In this document: positions 45,112-56,038 of the stretch, piece by piece | Layout: each line of letters starts with the position of its first letter | Numbering within the stretch: position 1 is the stretch's first letter | DNA from: Diplodia intermedia | Taxonomy: Eukaryota; Ascomycota; Dothideomycetes; Botryosphaeriales; Botryosphaeriaceae | DNA: 64,000 bases | Assembly: GCA_021495925.1 (NCBI GenBank) | Contig: JAKEKT010000019.1 | Span: forward strand, 62,001 to 126,000 | Reading direction: 5' to 3' | Translations under genes and position numbers: made by a program | The notes under the pieces: generated by a model | What the model was told of the DNA's origin: nothing | Seen by the model: only the letters and a program-made list of their open reading frames with translations | The model's database searches: none

Positions 45112-46984
45112 GCGCAGGGCCTGAGGTGAGGGAGGCTGGGTGGGCGGAGGGCGGCGGTTACGTTATGTCGAGTTTTCCAGGATCAGCAACGAATGGATCA
45201 GTGATGCAGCAGCTACGTACCGGGCCACGAGCGCCAACGTGATCTCGCCGTGATGCACATCATGCTCCCGCCAGCACAGACGACGGGAAGACAGATCCCC
45301 CACTTCGCGAGGGGCGTGCGCTGCCGTCGCGTCACCGCGTCGCCCGGGCGCGGCTTGAGGTCATGCAGGCACAGGCCGGGGCAGCAGGCACGGGCTGGCA
45401 CGGCAGCGGTTCGCTGGCCGTCGCAACCGTTGCGGGCGATACGTGGCGGGCGGTGGAGCGGCGCGACATCATCGCAATGCACTGGTGAGGCTCTTGGGGT
45501 GAAGAATGCGACTGGTCTCATTTGCCTGGCTGTTTGCAGAGGCCCGGCGCCGCGGGTCTCCGGACCGGCATGAGGGAGATCATTGCTTGAGCGTTGGCTG
45601 AGGATTGGATGGCGGCCGGCGCTGGCGCGCTGCAAGCGGTGTGTGCTGAAGTCGGCCTCTCCAGATCGCCCAGCTGGCCGTGCGCCACTTTTCGCGGGCC
45701 CTGGGACGCTCGTGTGCGCGCGCTCGATCGTCTTCATCTTGCTGAAACAGCCCTATGGAGGCAGCCGGAGATCATGTCGTGCAGGCGCGGGCTGGCGGCG
45801 GCGTTGCAACCGGACGCAGGCCCGCTACGGGCTGTTGGGCGCCCGCCGCGAGGCCGCGATGCACAATAGACTCGAACGGTCCCAGCTGCGAAAACACGCC
45901 AAAACATGGAACTGCTCCCCAAAGACCGAGCGAGGCAAGCCGCGCTCTGCTAGCGGCCCGGTCACGGGATTCGCCTTTCTAATGCCCCTCCACCTCGCCC
46001 GTCCTGCGCAACCGTCCTCTCTACCTCCACCTCGACAAAACCGCCCCCAAGCCTATTTATTCACCGGGCCTCTCCTCTCGTCTTCCCTTTGCGTTGCGGG
46101 TGTTGGGTCCTTTCGTCCTGTTTCCCTCTGCACGTCCCTCGCCTTTCTGCATTGCGGCTCTGCTTCACGTCGTCATTGGTAAGTCCACGTCAAGATTTTC
46201 CCGTCGCCCGCCCGCGCCCCAGCCATCACCACCGGCGAAGCTGCTGCGCGCAGCGGGCCCGTCGCTCATCGCCGGCCATCGCCAGCACAGCTGTGGTGAT
46301 GCGTTGCCGCGCCTGCCCGAGGTGAAGCGCGGCAGAGCGGCTGAGCTGCCTGCGGCGCATCGCCAACCCAGCGCGCGTCGCTGCCCTCTCGCGCCCACCA
46401 CTTGCCGTGCTGCAGCACCCTCGTGCCACGCCTGCACCTGCCCATGTGATTCGACAAGTGCGACCTCGCTGACCAGCACCGCAGATTTCGTGGGTGACCT
46501 CTTCTGCTGCTTCACCAGCTCCAGGCAAACGACCGTTCATTCCCCGATTGCGCGTCATCATCTCCTGGGTTCCGCATCCATTCAGTATTCCTAGGATTTC
46601 AAGTCGTCCGTCGGACTCTTCCTCTGCGCAATCTTGCCCCGCTTCCAGACTGCCTCGCCAGCTCACTCGGTCTTAACCGCGCGCGCGATCCTGGTCGTTC
46701 ACACACGGTCCCTCCCACCAAGCTCCTTCACAGCTTCGGCGACATAGCCAATTAGCAGCAGTGCTTTCAAAGGTGCGTTGCGCTCGTGTCCCAAGCTCAC
46801 TTGCTGCCGCGGCCCGTCTTTTCTATACCGTCAACCGTGCGATCAGAGCGTCCGTGCTGACAAGTGCCGGTCCGACACAGACTTCTGCCGTCATCAACGC
46901 TTGGACACTCACCACGACAACTTCTTCTCACCACTTTCTCGCTCTTCCGAATATTAGTATCGAACCACGCGATCTACGGACAAG
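45112..46984. other. Intergenic region with the long leader of the RNA-binding protein gene
   Basis: This 1.87-kb stretch between two plus-strand genes is GC-rich, and its right half is pyrimidine-rich up to the start codon. A GTAAGT at about 46189 could be a 5' UTR intron donor. Frames of up to ~200 codons occur on both strands, but they overlap each other and are Arg/Pro/Ser-rich, so no gene is called. Confidence 0.4.
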
Positions 46985-48369
46985 ATGAGCTTCGCCTACG
47001 ATAACACATTCCAAGGCCAACCGGGCGCCGAGGATGCCAATGCGCAGGGCGTCGCTGGTGCCCAACAACAACCTCAGATGGGGCAGCCGATTGAGAGCGC
47101 GGCTGGCCAGTTCCAAGGCGGCAACATGCCCGTTGGTGCGCCTTCCTCCGGCCCTGGCAGCCAGGGACCTGGCGAATCCAAGACGACTCTCTGGTACGTT
47201 TGCGCATCTGCTCGGAGGCCTCTCACCTCGGATGAAGTTTTTTCTTCGCCAGGACGAATTGCGCCTCGGGCCAGACACATTTTCCAACAACGTTACCATA
47301 CTGATTTTCTGCAGGATGGGAGAGCTCGAGCCCTGGATCGATGAGAACTTTGTGCGCAGTGTCTGGTACGGCATGGGCGAACAGGTCAACGTCAAGATGA
47401 TCCGCGACAAGTTCTCTGGGTAAGTTCGAAATCTCTGCCTTGGAACAATTGGCCACTGACATCCGCAGTAACAACGCCGGCTACTGCTTCGTCGATTTCC
47501 AAACCGCCGAGGCTGCTGCAAAGGCCCTTTCGCTCAACGGCCAGATGATCCCCAACTCGAACCGCCCCTTCAAGCTGAACTGGGCTTCCGGCGGTGGTCT
47601 TCAGGACCGCAGGGACGACCGTGGCCCCGAGTATTCGATCTTCGTCGGAGACCTTGGCCCCGAGGTCAATGAATACGTGCTCGTCTCGCTCTTCCAGGGC
47701 AAGTACCCGTCTTGCAAGTCTGCAAAGATCATGTCCGACCCCATCTCCGGCATGTCTCGCGGCTACGGCTTCGTCCGCTTCTCCGATGAGAGCGAGCAGC
47801 AGCGCGCCTTGAACGAGATGCAGGGTGTCTACTGCGGCAACCGTCCCATGCGCATTTCCACGGCTACCCCCAAGAACAAGAGCGGTGGCGGTCCTGGTGC
47901 TGGCCCCATGGGCGGCATGCACGGCGGTGGCCCCGGCCCTGTTGGCATGTATGGCATGGGTGCCCCTCCGCTTGGCTACTATGGCGCTCCTCAGCCTATG
48001 AACCAGTTCACGGACCCAAACAACACCACTGTCTTCGTTGGCGGCCTCTCCGGCTACGTCACGGAGGATGAGCTTCGGTCCTTCTTCCAGGGCTTCGGCG
48101 AGATCACCTACGTCAAAATCCCTCCGGGCAAGGGTTGCGGTTTCGTGCAGTTTGTGCAGCGTCACGCCGCCGAGATGGCCATCAACCAGATGCAGGGCTA
48201 CCCCATCGGCAACTCGCGCGTCCGTCTCAGCTGGGGCCGTAGCCAGAACAACTCCGGGCCTGCGGGCACTCCGTACCGCCCTGCCCCTCCGCCTCCGGTT
48301 TACCCTAACATGGGCATGCCTCCCAACCCATACGGCGGGTTTGCTCCCATGAAGGTATGGCAGCACTAA
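46985..48369 (+). CDS. Three-RRM RNA-binding protein, Csx1/Nam8/TIA-1 type
   Basis: Three exons (46985-47193, 47315-47419, 47469-48369) give 404 residues. A Gln/Gly/Pro-rich N-terminus leads to RRM1, which is split by both introns; joined, it reads TTLWMGELEPWIDENFVRSV and then NNAGYCFVDFQTAEAAAKAL. RRM2 has YSIFVGDLGPEVNEYVLVSL and SRGYGFVRFSDESEQQRALN; RRM3 has TTVFVGGLSGYVTEDELRSF and GKGCGFVQFVQRHAAEMAIN. The order and spacing match fission yeast Csx1 and budding yeast Nam8/Ngr1, which control mRNA stability or splicing. A Gly/Met/Pro-rich linker joins RRM2 and RRM3. A possible last intron (48355-48416, GTATGG to CTACAG) would put a TAA directly after MK, replacing the terminal VWQH. Confidence 0.93.
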
Positions 48370-50585
48370 AGTGCTGACGCTTACCCCATTCTCAAGGCTT
48401 GCTGACCCTGCTACAGTAAGCAACATTCCTTACATTTCTGAGGGTTCAGCGGGAGTTCGCGTACGTCGTGCATTCAAAGGTCTTTAAGGTCTTTCACTGG
48501 TTGGCTCGGTCACGCTTTTTCACTTTATATGCATGCCACGTCACGACTCTCATCAAGTTCGGTCTCATTCACGGGTTTTCATGCCTTTCCCAATACCAAA
48601 AAGTTGCTTCTTTCTCTTCTTCTTGACTGCGGTCTAGAGAAAATCCTGTACAACACGGCTTAGCCAAGGGTCTTCTGCTGCTCTAATTCCCTTCTCACGA
48701 AAACCACTATTTGCCTTGCTTATTACTTTCTTCCCAACGGGAGGGTTTTTCTCGGGTTGTAGCTAGTCATTTTCGATTCCCCTTTGCAGCAGAGCCAACG
48801 CTCTCGTTTGGCGGGAAGGATGCTTTTTAGAGCATATGCGTTTCCTCTAAATTGCAAACCTGCGAGTTCATGACTTTTAGCACGCTTACTCTTCGTTTGT
48901 GTATTACTGCGCGCGTTTATACCAATGTTTGCTTGGTTTGCTCAGTCGCCTCTTGCCGATGCCGCTGGTCGTGCATTTACTTGTTTGCAGTACGACAAGC
49001 CACGGCCGCTGACACGGTCTTTTCACCGAATGATTGATTGGTCGACAGTCTCCTGCACGACGTACGCCTTCCCTGTCCGTTGGGCTGCTAACACGGTGGT
49101 GCCTAGTATGTACATGCCTGCACCGCAGTTCACGCCGATGACGAGTTTGCCGCGACCAGTCCTCCTCTCTCCGCATGTGCTCTCGAGCATGTCGTCGCCG
49201 CAATCCCCCACCACCGGATCTGGCCGTGGAGAATTGGCGGACAGCCTTAACAGAATGGCGATTGGGACACAGATGGACATGGCGATGCCGAAGGAGAAAA
49301 GGGATTCGGTGCAGCGATCGGAAAGCGGAAGACTGGGAAGTCCCGGAGTGATTGGCCAAGGCAGCAACATCGATCAGCGGCTGGCGTAATGGGGCGGCGC
49401 AGGCGGAGTTAAAAGAGCGGGGGTCCTCTGGTCCGGCATTGGATGCGGCCTCGCCTCTCCGTCATGGAATGGCGCCTGGTGGAGCAAAAGTGATTTGGAA
49501 TTGGGCCGACGTCAAGAGACGCAACATACTCTACTACAGGGCTTCGACGAGCTGGCTCTAAAGGACAGGCCGCGAGGCAAAAACACAGATGTAAAGGGAC
49601 ATAATGTAATGTGTAATATGTCTACCGGAATGCTCGAGAATAGAGCGCTTTGGCGCCTCAGCAGCGGGCTGAGCAGACATATCGACCCACTTGTTCAGGA
49701 CCACGTTTCTCCCTTTCGTTGACGCGAGCCACGGTTGCAGCTAAGCCGTTCCAATGCGCATGAATGCTTTTGTACAGGGATAGTGGACATGCGTATGTCC
49801 GAAGGACGGCGCGCGCAGCTTGGCTCTCAACGAATGCAAACTCTGCTCGCAACCCAGGCTCTAGACGCGGCAGAGGGCGGGAAAGGAGACCCTTGCTGCA
49901 GCGTCTGTCGAGCACCTGATGCGGCACGTGTTAACGCGTGGGATGAGGGCTGCAGCTTAGGCACTTGCATACACTCCACCATCCAGAAGCGCGAAAGCAT
50001 GGGTGCGGGAAGTTTTCTTCACCCGCCGGCGCCACTAGCTACAATCCTACGGCGGCTAAGATGCTGCTAGGGCGCTGACGCATTCCAGACTTTCGTTAGG
50101 TAGCGGTGCAATGCGGCCATGTTGACGTACAGGAGGCTTTTTCATCGGCGATGGAAGGTGCGGAATTCCGACTGCTGCCGGAGGCAGAAGTGATGCATTC
50201 AGGACATGCCCTGACGATGCTGCAGGACATGCACCTCGGTCCTGCAGCAGCGCAAGCGCACATCATAGTTCGGTGCATCGGCGACCCACGCGGCGGGGGC
50301 GCATTGAGCCGTAAGCAGAATGCCTGCGGAGTTTACGTGTAATCGGTTGCGTCGGCGGGCGTTATCTGCGACGGGTCGCCGTCCAATGGCGGCGTGTCAG
50401 TGGACTGGGGCTGGCCGTGCGGAGGAAGGGACGGCTGTATAGCACTACTCTAGCTTTGTAGAGCTCTCAAGCTCAGTCCCTTCTCCACGATCCACGATCC
50501 CTCCAGCGGTCGAGCTCGAGGCAGCTTTCGGCCCTTCCCATCTGTGTCATTCGCTGTTCCGTGCCGTTGTAGCGGTGCCGTCACC
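48370..50585. other. Intergenic region upstream of the urease gene
   Basis: This 2.2-kb spacer contains the 3' UTR of the RNA-binding protein gene (T-rich to about 48900) and the urease promoter. A 115-codon ATG frame on the minus strand (49023-49370) has two hydrophobic stretches but no homology that I recognise, and it overlaps a longer frame on the other strand; I leave it uncalled. An ACGCGT hexamer lies at 49934-49939. Confidence 0.35.
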
Positions 50586-53396
50586 ATGCAGCTCGCACCC
50601 AAGGAGGTCTGATACCCCGGCATTTCTCTCGTAACGCCAATGCCTCCCGTGCCCCGCACGCCTGCCTGCTAACCACCCAACGCGCTCCCTAGGTCGACAA
50701 GCTCCTCATCTCGCAGCTTGGCTTGCTGGCACAGCGCCGTCTAGCCCGAGGTGTCAAGCTGAACCATGCTGAAGCTACCGTGCGTGCCATTGGACACTCA
50801 ATTCATCACCGGCTGACTCGCCGTAGGCCCTCATAGCGAACAACCTCCAAGAGGTACTCGAGATGCCGACTCCCGCCGCCCAAGCTCTTCCCGCTGACCG
50901 CACGGCATACAGCTCGTCCGCGATGGCAGGCACACGGTTGCCGACCTCATGGCCATTGGCAAGACCATGCTGGGTCGCCGCCACGTCCTCCCATCCGTCG
51001 TAAGCTCCCTCACCGAGCTCCAGATCGAGGGCACCTTCCCCACCGGCACGTACCTCGTCACCGTCCACCACCCGATCAGCACAGAAGATGGCGATCTCGA
51101 GAAGGCCCTGTACGGCAGTTTCTTGCCCGTCCCCAGCCAGGACGTGTTCCCGTCGTGGGACCCGAGCGTGTACGAGCCGAAGAAGCAGCCGGGCGCCGTC
51201 ATACCAGTCAAGGGCAGAATCGTCCTGAACGAAGGGAGGACGAGGATCAGGCTGAAGGTCACGAGCAAGGGCGACAGACCTATCCAGGTAGGATTGTTCT
51301 CGCCTGCTGCTCGGCCAATGCGCGTGTTTAACGTGGGCGTAGGTCGGCTCGCACTACCACTTCGTCGAGACGAACCCTTTCCTGGAATTCGACCGTGTCA
51401 GAGCCCACGGTTTCCGCCTCGACATCCCCGCCGGTACATCTGTGAGGTTTGAGCCGGGCGACACCAAAACCGTCACGCTGGTCCAGATCGATGGCCACCA
51501 GGTCATCAAGGGCGGCAACAACGTGGCGTCCGGCCACATCAAGGATTTCTCTATAGCGGAAGGTTTGGTGGAGCGTTTGCAGGCTGGTGGCTTCCTACAT
51601 GTGCCGGAGCCTGTGGGGGATGCGGCCCACATTGATGTTGCTTCGATGGACCGGCAGGCCTATGCAACCATGTTTGGGCCGACGACCGGCGACCTCGTCC
51701 GTTTGGGTGCTACCGACCTTTGGATCCAGGTCGAAAAGGACTTGACTCAGTACGGCGATGAGTGCTCCTTTGGCGGTGGTAAATCGCTGCGTGAGGGAAT
51801 GGGCCAGGCTGGTGGTCGTGGGGATAGCGAATCTCTAGATACTGTCATCACCAATGCTTTGATTGTGGACTGGTCCGGTATCTACAAGGCTGATATCGGT
51901 ATCAAGAACGGCCACATCGTAGGCATTGGCAAGGCCGGAAACCCGGACGTCATGAAGGGGGTGCATCCCAACCTGGTCCTTGGCTCTTGCACGGATGTTA
52001 TTGCTGGCGAAGGCAAGATCATCACTGCTGGAGGTTTCGATACGCACATTCATTTCATCTGCCCGCAACAAGCATACGAAGCTGTTGCTTCGGGAATCAC
52101 AAGTATGCTGGGTGGAGGGACTGGCCCCAGGTTTGCTTGTCCATTGTCCCCTTTGCTCCAGGCCCACACTAACAAGGCGATAGCACCGGGACAAATGCCA
52201 CAACTTGCACGCCCGGCAAGACGCATATTCGCCAGATGCTCCAAGCTTGCGATAGCCTGCCAGTCAACTACGGTATCACTGGCAAGGGCAATGACTCGGA
52301 ATTGCTACCGCTGCGGGAGCAATGCGAAGCTGGTGTGGTCGGGTTGAAGCTTCACGAAGATTGGGGAAGCACGCCGGCTGCCATCGATGCTTGCTTGACC
52401 GTCTGCGATGAATACGATGTTCAGACACTGATCCACACGGACACGTTGAACGAATCTGGTTTCGTTGAGCAAACGGTCAAGGCCTTCAAGGGACGTGCAA
52501 TCCACACGTATCACACCGAAGGTGCTGGTGGTGGCCACGCCCCCGATATCATTTCGGTGGTCGAGCTCGACAATGTTCTGCCCAGCAGTACCAACCCGAC
52601 TCGGCCATACACGCGCAACACACTGGACGAGCATCTGGACATGCTGATGGTCTGCCATCATCTTTCTCGCAACATCCCAGAGGACGTCGCGTTCGCCGAG
52701 TCCCGCATCCGCGCGGAAACCATCGCAGCAGAGGACGTCCTGCACGACCTCGGCGCCATCAGCATGATGTCGTCGGACTCGCAGGCCATGGGCCGCTGCG
52801 GCGAGGTGATAACACGCACCTGGCACACGGCGCACAAGAACAAGGTCCAGCGCGGGCAGCTGGCGGAAGACCAAGGCACACGCGCCGACAACTTCCGGGT
52901 CAAGCGGTACGTGTCCAAGTACACGATCAACCCGGCCATCGCGCAGGGCATGGGCCACCTAATCGGCAGCGTCGAGCCGGGAAAGCTGGCGGACCTGGTG
53001 GTGTGGGAGCCGGCCAACTTCGGGGCGAAGCCCAAGCTCGTCATCAAGAGCGGCATGATCTCACACGCGCAGATGGGCGACCCCAACGCGTCCATCCCCA
53101 CCATCGAACCCGTCGTCATGCGGCCCATGTTCGCGCCGCTCGTGCCGAGCACCAGCGTCACGTTCGTCAGCCAGGCGTCCATCGACAACGGCGTCGCGGC
53201 CAGCTACGGGCTGAGGAAGCGCGTGGAGCCGGTGAAGGGGTGTCGCACGGTGGGGAAGCGGGACATGAAGTTCAACGATGCGAGGCCGAAGATGAAGGTC
53301 GACCCCGAGAGGTACACGGTCGAGGCGGATGGCGTGCTGTGCGAGGCGGAGCCGGCGGAGGTGTTGCCGTTGGCGCAGGCGTATTTTGTGTATTGA
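50586..53396 (+). CDS. ure1: Urease (single-chain eukaryotic type)
   Basis: Six exons (50586-50606, 50693-50779, 50827-50853, 50913-51287, 51343-52130, 52184-53396) give 836 residues; exons 1 and 3 are only 21 and 27 nt. Urease hydrolyses urea to ammonia and carbon dioxide with two nickel ions. The chain fuses the bacterial gamma (1 to ~100), beta (~130-260) and alpha (~270-836) subunits in order. Gamma starts MQLAPKEVDKLLISQLGLLA. Alpha holds the nickel ligands: GFDTHIHFICPQQ, the carbamylated lysine in GVVGLKLHEDWG, HTDTLNESGF, and HTYHTEGAGGGHAPDI, plus the active-site signature MVCHHLSRNIPEDVAFAESR. The five introns are 47-86 nt; the last rebuilds GGGTGPSTGTNATTCTPGKT. No urease accessory gene lies nearby. 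Confidence 0.97.
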
Positions 53397-54084
53397 TGAG
53401 AGGGGAGGAGATGGTAAAATGGAAAATTGATGGTGGTGGGGAGCTAGGGGCTAGGGAGGACGCTTTTTTCAGCTATTCTCGTTTATACCTGATCTCCTAT
53501 GAAAGTTGAACCGTTCTTCTCTTGTTGGTCGCAGATTTCGGATCAAAAAATGGGATGCTCGTTGTGATATGTCGAAGCGATCGCTCTATTCTTTTCAATT
53601 CATTCGCTATTATTCGAGGGAGCAACTAAGGCGGGGAAGTGTCCGTTGGTAGCCGTATAGCCCTTATACAAGCTATAGCTCATTACAAAGTCTCTTCACA
53701 ATTCCAGCTGCGGTTGATGCAGGCCAATTATCGCGTCATGTCGCAGGGCGCAGGGGACGACTACTCTCCGACAGCGGAAGCTTAACTCCGGCACCCATGT
53801 CATCACATCCCACCTTTCTCTTCCACCACGCGCTTTCCCCGCCATTGAGCTTCTACTCGCACCTCCCCCCGAAACGACTTCAACGAGCCATCCGACGGCC
53901 TTCCATCGATCCGAGCTCCACTGAAACGAGATAGCGTTCTCTCTCCCCCTCCAAGAAAAAGAGCTACCCCGCACCCGCCACCAAAACCCCCCGAAGCTTT
54001 CCTGTCACAACCAAGCCAAAAAAAAAAAAACCCCCCCCCCCAAACCAAACCCAGACCAAAGCCCAGCGGCCGCACACACACGAC
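53397..54084. other. Intergenic region upstream of the nitrilase gene
   Basis: A 688-bp spacer between two plus-strand genes. It holds the urease 3' end and the nitrilase promoter, which ends in an A13C11 homopolymer block listed separately. No gene is supported. Confidence 0.45.
54018..54041 (+). repeat. A13C11 homopolymer junction in the nitrilase leader
   Basis: Thirteen A residues (54018-54030) are followed directly by eleven C residues (54031-54041), ending 43 bp before the nitrilase ATG. Poly(dA) tracts exclude nucleosomes in fungal promoters. Such runs are unstable, and their exact length may include sequencing error. Confidence 0.85.
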
Positions 54085-55062
54085 ATGTCCAAGCTCCTCA
54101 AACAGCCGGTCAAGCTCGCGCTCGTGCAGCTCGCGACGGGGGCCAGCAAGGCCGACAACCTGGCGCGGGCGCGCAGCAAGGTGCTGGAGGCGGCGGCGGC
54201 GGGCGCCAAGATCGTCGTGCTGCCCGAGTGCTTCAACAGCCCGTACGGCGTCAAGTACTTCTCGCAGTACGCCGAGACGCTGCGGGGGGCGGCGGACGGC
54301 GGTCATGCTCCTGCCCCGCCGACCGAGGACGAGTCGCCCAGCTACCACGCGCTGAGCGCGCTGGCGAAGGAGGCGGGCGCGTATATCGTCGGCGGGTCGA
54401 TACCGGAGCGGGTGAAGAAGGCGGCGGCGGGTGCGTCTGCGTCATCCGCCGAGGGGGAAAGAGGAGGAGACAAAAAGGACGACGAGACGCTGTACAACAC
54501 GTCGCTCGTCTTCAGCCCGTCGGGGGCGCTGCTGGCGACGCACCGCAAGGTGCACCTGTTCGACATCTCGATCCCGGGCAAGATCACGTTCCGCGAGTCG
54601 GACGCGCTGTCGCCGGGCAACAAGGTGACGCTGGTCGACCTGCCCGAGTACGGGCGGATCGCGGTGGCCATCTGCTACGACGTGCGCTTCCCCGAGCTGG
54701 CGACCATCGCCGCGCGCAAGGGCGCCTTCCTGCTGCTCTACCCCGGCGCCTTCAACCTGACGACGGGCGCGCTGCACTGGGAGCTGCAGGCGCGGGCGCG
54801 CGCCATGGACAACCAGGTCTACGTCGGCCTGTGCAGCCCCGCGAGGGACATGGACGCGGATTACAATGCGTGGGGCCACAGCATGGTGGTGGATCCGAAT
54901 GCCGAGAAGATGGCCGAGGCGGGCGAGAAGGAGGAGATTGTGTATGCGGAGCTGAACGGGGACCGCATCGAGGAGGTGAGGAAGGGGATCCCGATTTATG
55001 GGCAGAGGCGGTTCGATGTCTATCCGGATGTCAGCGCGGGGAAGATTCGGTTTGAGGAGTAG
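54085..55062 (+). CDS. NIT3: Carbon-nitrogen hydrolase, omega-amidase / Nit2-Nit3 type
   Basis: A single exon of 325 residues. The nitrilase-superfamily triad is intact: Glu48 (VVLPECFNSPYGVKYF), Lys155 (HRKVHLFDISIPG) and Cys197 (AICYDVRFPELA). The substrate segment YNAWGHSMVVDP is also present. These features fit the Nit2/omega-amidase branch, which hydrolyses alpha-ketoglutaramate or deaminated glutathione; yeast Nit3 is the closest named relative. The yeast protein has 291 residues, and most of the extra length here is a low-complexity Ala/Ser/Gly/Lys insert at about 112-134. Codons in the first two thirds are almost exclusively G/C-ending. Cytosolic or mitochondrial location cannot be decided; no clear presequence is visible. 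Confidence 0.92.
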   Translation: MSKLLKQPVKLALVQLATGASKADNLARARSKVLEAAAAGAKIVVLPECFNSPYGVKYFSQYAETLRGAADGGHAPAPPTEDESPSYHALSALAKEAGAYIVGGSIPERVKKAAAGASASSAEGERGGDKKDDETLYNTSLVFSPSGALLATHRKVHLFDISIPGKITFRESDALSPGNKVTLVDLPEYGRIAVAICYDVRFPELATIAARKGAFLLLYPGAFNLTTGALHWELQARARAMDNQVYVGLCSPARDMDADYNAWGHSMVVDPNAEKMAEAGEKEEIVYAELNGDRIEEVRKGIPIYGQRRFDVYPDVSAGKIRFEE

Positions 55063-55378
55063 GGTTGTGGTTGTGGCGGGAGGACGAGAGGGAAAGAAGA
55101 AAAAGGTCGGGTTTATGAGAAGAAAGGAAAGAGGGAATAAGGGAGGGAACATTGACAGAGTAGATGGAAATGGAAAGCTAAGGCTGGCTCTGCTGCAATA
55201 AGGTCTAGGAAATGATGAATGAATGCATACCGCGCTCCCATACGGCCGAAGAAATATGAATCACATGAATGATTGTAGAGTGCATACCCTCGTTTTCATT
55301 ATCCCATAGATCAGTAGTTACTAGTGACTTTTGGTTCTTCTTTGTATCCTCACTTTTGTTATGATAAATAAGGCACTA
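55063..55378. other. 3' flank of the nitrilase gene
   Basis: About 300 bp of A/T-rich sequence between the nitrilase stop codon and the target-site duplication of the transposon. It is Pur-rich at first (GGAAAGAAGAAAAAGG) and then A/T-rich. Nothing else is recognised. Confidence 0.45.
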
Positions 55379-55386
55379 TCCTGCAT

Positions 55387-56030
55387 CAGGGCTTCCAGTC
55401 AAACCGGCTTGCCAATTCAAGCCTTCCAAAGTACCAGATTGCCTATATTTTAGTGACGAATTGACTTGCCAAGGCTGAGGGTCCGCTTGGATTGAATTGC
55501 TTGCAATTTACCCAGGTAATTGAGTCACGATTCTTGGCATGGTGTTGAACCTACCGCCGCTGCCGATGCCACGATTCTTAGCACGATGTTAAACCTACCG
55601 CCGCTACCGATGTCACGATGCTTGCAATGGTGTTAAATCTGCCGCCGCCGCCGCCGGCGTGATGTTGAATCTTCTACCGCCGCGTGGTTTGTGCGAGCGC
55701 TAACCATATATGGCTAGTGTCGGCCGGAAGAACGTAATCCGGCTTAATACCATACAAAATTATCTCACGATTCTCATTATTATACGTATTTATAAAAGTA
55801 ACTAGTTCGACGTACTTTAGCGCCGAAATCGAAATCCCCGTCGCCTAATAAGGCCGTCTATCGTTCTAGAGGCGTATTTTAAGGCCAGATTAATTGAATG
55901 AATTGGCTGCGCTGAGGGGTGAAATTGGTTTGGTAATTCGGCCCCTAAATTGAATAGGTAGAACGACTTCACGGTTTGAATTGCGAAATTGTTTGAAATT
56001 GGTTAATTCTCGAATTGACTGGGAGCCCTG
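55387..56030. mobile_element. hAT-like non-autonomous transposon (MITE), 644 bp
   Basis: The left end CAGGGCTTCCAGTCAA (55387-55402) and the right end, read on the opposite strand, CAGGGCTCCCAGTCAA (56015-56030) match at 15 of 16 positions. The element is flanked by a perfect 8-bp duplication, TCCTGCAT, at 55379-55386 and 56031-56038. Eight-bp target duplications and ends starting CAGGG are typical of the hAT superfamily. The subterminal zones repeat AATTG/CAATT motifs many times (for example CCAATTCAAG, GGATTGAATTG, TTTGAATTGCG), as expected for transposase binding sites. There is no transposase frame, so it must have been moved by an autonomous element elsewhere. The interior contains a 44-bp tandem repeat and a very A/T-rich segment (55740-55830). 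Confidence 0.85.
55526..55683 (+). repeat. 44-bp minisatellite, three and a half copies
   Basis: Units start at 55526, 55570 and 55614, each 44 bp, with a partial fourth from about 55658. Each unit runs from CACGATTCTTGGCATGGTGT-like sequence into GAACCTACCGCCGCTGCCGATG-like sequence. The copies differ mainly by C/T and A/G transitions and, in unit 3, by an expanded GCC run. The array lies wholly inside the hAT-like element. Confidence 0.85.
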
Positions 56031-56038
56031 TCCTGCAT

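Noticed and set aside
49023..49370. 115-codon minus-strand frame with two hydrophobic stretches
   Set aside because: Might be a small membrane protein, but there is no homology known to me and a longer frame covers it on the opposite strand.
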